Part shown: positions 60,209 through 64,000 of the stretch, piece by piece | Layout: each line of letters starts with the position of its first letter | How positions within the stretch are numbered: the first letter of the stretch is position 1 | Source of the DNA: Brachynemurus nebulosus | Lineage: Eukaryota; Arthropoda; Insecta; Neuroptera; Myrmeleontidae | NCBI GenBank assembly: GCA_035578155.1 | Contig: JAPWDM010000001.1 | Location: 173,190,395 to 173,254,394, forward strand | Direction of reading: 5' to 3' | DNA: 64,000 bases | Notes under the pieces: model-generated | The model's database searches: none | What the model saw: the letters and a program-made list of their open reading frames with translations, nothing else | Told to the model about the DNA's origin: nothing | Made by a program: the position numbers and the translations under genes

Positions 60209-61252
60209 TACTGTAAAATCTCTTTATGAGTCCGCTTACGGGCTTGTAGGAGAATATAATTCTAAGAATTCCTGTACCCCCACTTGTGCTTAGTAGTCGA
60301 CCGCCGTTAACTCGCACTTCCCCTACTTTTCAAGGGTGTGAGTATACTTATTTATTAATGATATTGTCAACACATATTTTCTTTAAAAAATTTTTTAAAA
60401 TCTTTTGTAGAAATTGTAAATAATATTGTTAGTCAAACAAAGTTTGTAATATAATCCGCGCGATGAATGAACAAAACTTGTTTTGGTCAACTACCACATG
60501 TATTAGTATTATGTAAGCACGGAACTATAAAACAAAATTATTTTAGTGAATAAAAAACATAGATAAAAAAGAATGTGTGTTGTAAACAATATTTAAAGGA
60601 GCGTGGCCATGTAAAGTTTTATGAGGGAACATTTGATAAATCGACAGTACACAAAAATTGTTACATAATATATATTATTATGTCCTTAAAATTTTTTTGA
60701 ATTTGTTTAATTACATAAATTTTTAATACATAATAATATAAATAGAGAAATCATTTGTGTAAACTCCAAAAAAATAAACTTTATGTAGGCAGGTACATAC
60801 CTCTTCGACCTCGCAACCCACCATCGAACTCTGAACTGATATCACCACACAACAAACGCCTCATGTAGTCATGTATTATATTATGTGCGTATGTACGTAG
60901 TTACCTGTTCCTGGCTATAGATCCATTCGACATATCGCACTAATAAAGTACTAATATAATAGTGCTGTTTTGATTATTTTTCAGAACCAAGGAAAAACTG
61001 TTTAATAACTTCGTATCATAGGTACAAAGAAATGAATGCTTTATGTGTTCTTTAAATGAAATTCAAGCAATTATCTTTTTGCCAATAATTAAAGAAAATA
61101 CTGATAGTGAAATATTTACTTGAGTTTAATGTTATGTTAAATTTTATAAATTTTGACTTACAACACTTGTATTATTAGTGCGATAAAATACGTACAAATA
61201 CACAACCACATAGACATCGACCTGTTAATGAGTGACCGCTTAAACATAAAAC

Positions 61253-61627
61253 CACAGAGTACCAGAGACAACATTGCTATCTCAATACTACTGAAACCAG
61301 TGTAACCAAAAAAAAAGGATAGAATATATATTACATATGTGCACTGGGTTTACTTTGTATTTGTGCGGTGATCTGTCTTTGTGTGAGTGATCGGAGGTGT
61401 GGTGGCCGTGGTGTCACATACGTATATATGTATAATACTACAACGCATGTATGTGGCTCCGTGTGGGGTTCTAACAATGCCAGTAACAATCAAAACGTGA
61501 TCAAAACAATTGACCTACACTCATCCACTGCTACGGAACGAGTGACCACTAGGTAGCCTAACTTGCACAGAACTGCACACTGCAGATTTCATGATAGAGA
61601 TAGTTGTGTCACCTCTGGTACTCTGTG
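61253..61627. mobile_element. MITE with perfect 8-bp duplication nested in the pogo-like element
   Basis: CATAAAAC lies at 61245-61252 and 61628-61635. TIRs CACAGAGTACCAGAG are exact for 15 bases. Length is 375 bases. The 8-bp duplication fits hAT or P-type elements; the CACAG start does not decide. The 62-codon frame at 61368-61556 lies inside and is not recognised. Confidence 0.85.
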
Positions 61628-61682
61628 CATAAAACAATGTCTCATTTAATTACATTTTTTTTTTTTTTGTTTATTCAAAGCC

Positions 61683-61877
61683 ATGAGTGATCAACAGGGT
61701 TTATCTTTGTTGCAAAAAAGAAAATATTATAAGGATTCATCCGTTGATACCGAAAACGAAAAATCTGCGGAATCTACAAATTCCACTAAAAATGAAGAGA
61801 ATATTAGCAACTTCAAAAGATATCAGCCTAGTTACACATTCAAACAAAAATTATCAATTTTAAAAAAATTCTTATAA
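61683..61877 (+). pseudogene. Possible pogo-like transposase N-terminal fragment
   Basis: A 64-residue frame with a low-complexity acidic/Ser-rich start and the C-terminal string YTFKQKLSILKKFL, which resembles the opening of CENP-B-type helix-turn-helix domains (basic residues, then F..K..IL...). It stops right after, close to a splice-acceptor-like TTTTCCTACAG at 61884-61894. Its position inside a pogo-like element supports a transposase origin, but no DDE domain remains. The assignment is by resemblance only. Confidence 0.35.
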
Positions 61878-62436
61878 TTATATTTTCCTACAGCCTCGTA
61901 AGCGAACTCACAACAGGTTACTGTATTATAGATTTTAAAATTACAATACATTGTCATTTTTGACCCTCGCACTTGTTTTTACGCTCCTGTAAGTTATTTG
62001 ATTCTGACAGGATGATTTATGAATTGCACTAATCGTACGCTTTACACTAGGTTATTATTTATTAAACATCAATAGCAATGTTCCGGTCTTATAAAGAGAG
62101 ACTGAAATTAATTTTTTTCGGTTATGGAGGGGGAATGTTTACAATAGAAATATAAATTGGCGGACTCATAACGAGCGGACTCATAACGAAAGTTTGCTGT
62201 ATAAAGTATCCTACTTTATTTTTCACAAATATACTTTATACTTTTGCATAAAAATAAAGTATGTAAATACTTTATTTTGAATCTTGACTGTGATTACACT
62301 AAACAAAACTCTCCGATACGTAATTCCCAAACGATTTATTAAATATTAAGATGAATGATTTATATTCTGAATCAATAATACTTAAAGAAATCCAGCAAAA
62401 ATCTACTAATAATAACAAAGAATTTGGAAAGAAAAA

Positions 62437-62885
62437 TAGGGTAAGAGACCCGATGACCGATTACTATTTTTAGCTGTATCTTAATAAGTAATTTCTTAAT
62501 AAGTATGAAACCAAGTTTTTTTAATCCAATGGATATGTTTTTAAGAAAATATAACCCAAAAATTTTGATTTATTAATGTTTTTGTTTTATAATTTGTTGA
62601 CGTCTATTAAAAAGCGGACAGAAAATATTAACCTCCTTTGAAAGATCAATACACTGACCCCTATGAAAAATCGCGCATTAATGTACATCACGTACAGTAG
62701 TACAAACCTTATACTATCGAATATTTGAACCATTCTCTTTCAGCCACTTTGACACTCTATCCACTACAAGGGGTCAGTCTGTGTCATAGAGTATCACAGA
62801 ATGACACCTTGTGAAACATAGCAGCAATGACAGAAGGGTTTAAATATTCGATAAAATAAACCACTAAAATACTGTATTTTCTTTC
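62437..62885 (+). repeat. Dispersed repeat R1, copy 2
   Basis: Begins TAGGGTAAGAGACCCGATG, similar in style to the terminus at 10446. Bases 62507-62640 match 735-870, and 62800-62885 match about 920-1000. An inverted pair ATCGAATATTTGAACC / GGGTTTAAATATTCGAT lies at 62718 and 62837. No right terminus found. Confidence 0.6.
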
Positions 62886-64000
62886 GCCATCTAATTATGC
62901 TTTAAAAAACATTGTGTACATTCTACCATGATTCTAACTTATCTATACGCCATTGTGAATTTTTAAACAGTTAAATTAAGTATATGACGTATATATTATG
63001 ACGTATATATTTATATGTTGTTTCAAATCTAAATGTCTGACGTTTTTATTTAAATTTCGAAGTTTTAATTCATTATTAATTATTTTTCAATTGATTTTGC
63101 GTTCTGAAATAAATAAAATATTAAAGTGAAATTATAAAAACGGTTAGTTAAGTGTTTTAAACCCAAAAATTAATTAAAAATGTTTATAAAATAAATATGC
63201 AATATATAATTCTCAAAATGCGGTAACTAACTGTAAAACTCAAATCCCAAGAAGAATCAGTCATACAAATAATATTTAACGCATATAAAATTTAATTTAG
63301 CTATCCTAATCTCTTAAGTGGACTAATAACAATTATTTGTATACTTTTATTATGCTAATTAATGGAGTCGGATAACAAAAGCATAAGGAACTGTTTCCCC
63401 CCTCAAAATTTTTTTTTGTAGCATGTTAATTACGTCGAAGACTATACGAAATGAACATTTTCTACCACTTGCAACCGCCGCTACGAAAGTTATCGGCCAT
63501 TTTATGAAAAATCGACCATTTTAGTCATACTTTCTAAATATAGATGAATATATATCGGTATGTGTAGGTCTACTAAAAATGAAAAAAATTGAGGCTATTC
63601 ACTACGATATAGTCTACCAGCGGTTACAGTATGAAATTTTTATCTGCACACATAACCTCAAAAAAAAATAAAAACTGGAGATACTGCTAAATTTTGGTTT
63701 TTTCGTTTTAACTTCGGATGTTTTACTTGAAATTTGATGAAATTTTCAAAAAATGTACTTTATAACATGGACAATAACTGATTAAAATTTCAAATCAAAA
63801 TGTCTAACATAAACCCTAAAAATTGACGTCGAAATTGAAAATTGACTGGCCAATGATTTTTGTGCATTGTATCGTACGAGGTTCTTTTTTTTCTTAAATT
63901 GTAGGTTTTTGTATGCACTTTATGATGGTGAACAAGAAAAAATTTTTAAGCTTGAAAGAAAGTAAAAAATATCGATTGGAAATTCAAAATTGTCGGCAAT
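62886..64000. other. Non-coding stretch to the window end
   Basis: A+T-rich DNA, no gene seen. Low-level GGCCATTTTATGAAAAATCG-type sequence at 63490-63530 resembles the style of internal MITE sequence but could not be paired. Confidence 0.5.

Larger units (their letters stand above)
60211..62199 (+). mobile_element. pogo/Tigger-like element, 2.0 kb, mostly deleted
   Basis: TA lies at 60209-60210 and 62200-62201. Left end CTGTAAAATCTCTTTATGAG and reverse complement of the right end, CAGCAAACTTTCGTTATGAG, both followed by TCCGC. The right end has the CGGACTCATAACGA block twice in tandem (62161-62189). It contains an N-terminal-like frame at 61683-61877 and the MITE at 61253-61627. Confidence 0.72.

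Overview
The window looks like non-coding DNA from an animal genome, most likely an arthropod and probably an insect. It is strongly A+T-rich (judged by eye), has long (AT)n microsatellites, and is crowded with short non-autonomous DNA transposons of the Tc1/mariner-pogo, hAT, PIF/Harbinger and TTAA-target (piggyBac- or Kolobok-like) types. I found no convincing host protein-coding gene, rRNA or tRNA. Almost all short open frames are chance frames in A+T-rich or repetitive DNA. The simplest reading is a long intron or intergenic tract. Two weak hints of a host gene are a CpG-containing, YY1-like promoter candidate near 19.5-19.8 kb and a ratchet-point-like splice motif on the minus strand near 38.57 kb. 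I cannot assign a species.

Layout. 1-5 kb: dispersed repeats, a TTAA-flanked element split by a nested terminal-inverted-repeat (TIR) element, (AT)n arrays and a hAT relic. 5.6-6.7 kb: a pogo-like element with a PIF/Harbinger MITE inside it. 7-13.2 kb: TA- and TTAA-flanked MITEs and two copies (A, B) of a hairpin-headed repeat of about 490 bp. 13.9-15.9 kb: a tandemly doubled hairpin-plus-MITE composite, then hAT-like MITEs built from short internal repeats. 20-21.3 kb: three MITEs with legible target duplications. 23.4-26.8 kb: a TA-flanked element holding a 120-bp tandem array and two (AT)n arrays. 27.5-29.1 kb: a hAT-like element with a second element, flanked by an 8-bp duplication, nested in it. 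29.8-30.9 kb: an ATGCGG-family element with a nested MITE. 32-37 kb: scattered relics. 38.8-39.7 kb: a rearranged hairpin repeat (copy C) and a related hairpin. 41.03-45.00 kb: a 4-kb foldback element of 175-bp units with a perfect 9-bp target duplication. 45.1-48.6 kb: two TA-flanked elements. 49.5-51.1 kb: a Tc1-like transposase pseudogene cut by two later MITEs. 53-59.7 kb: more MITEs and hairpin copies D and E. 60.2-62.2 kb: a pogo-like element with a short N-terminal-like frame and a nested MITE with a perfect 8-bp duplication.

The features work together as a stratigraphy rather than a pathway: old Tc1, pogo and TTAA elements act as landing pads for younger MITEs, so target duplications and nesting give relative ages. 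The most unusual items are the 4-kb foldback element, the CpG-rich hairpin family, hAT MITEs made almost wholly of CAAGAC/TCTTGG repeats, and the satellite-bearing TA element.
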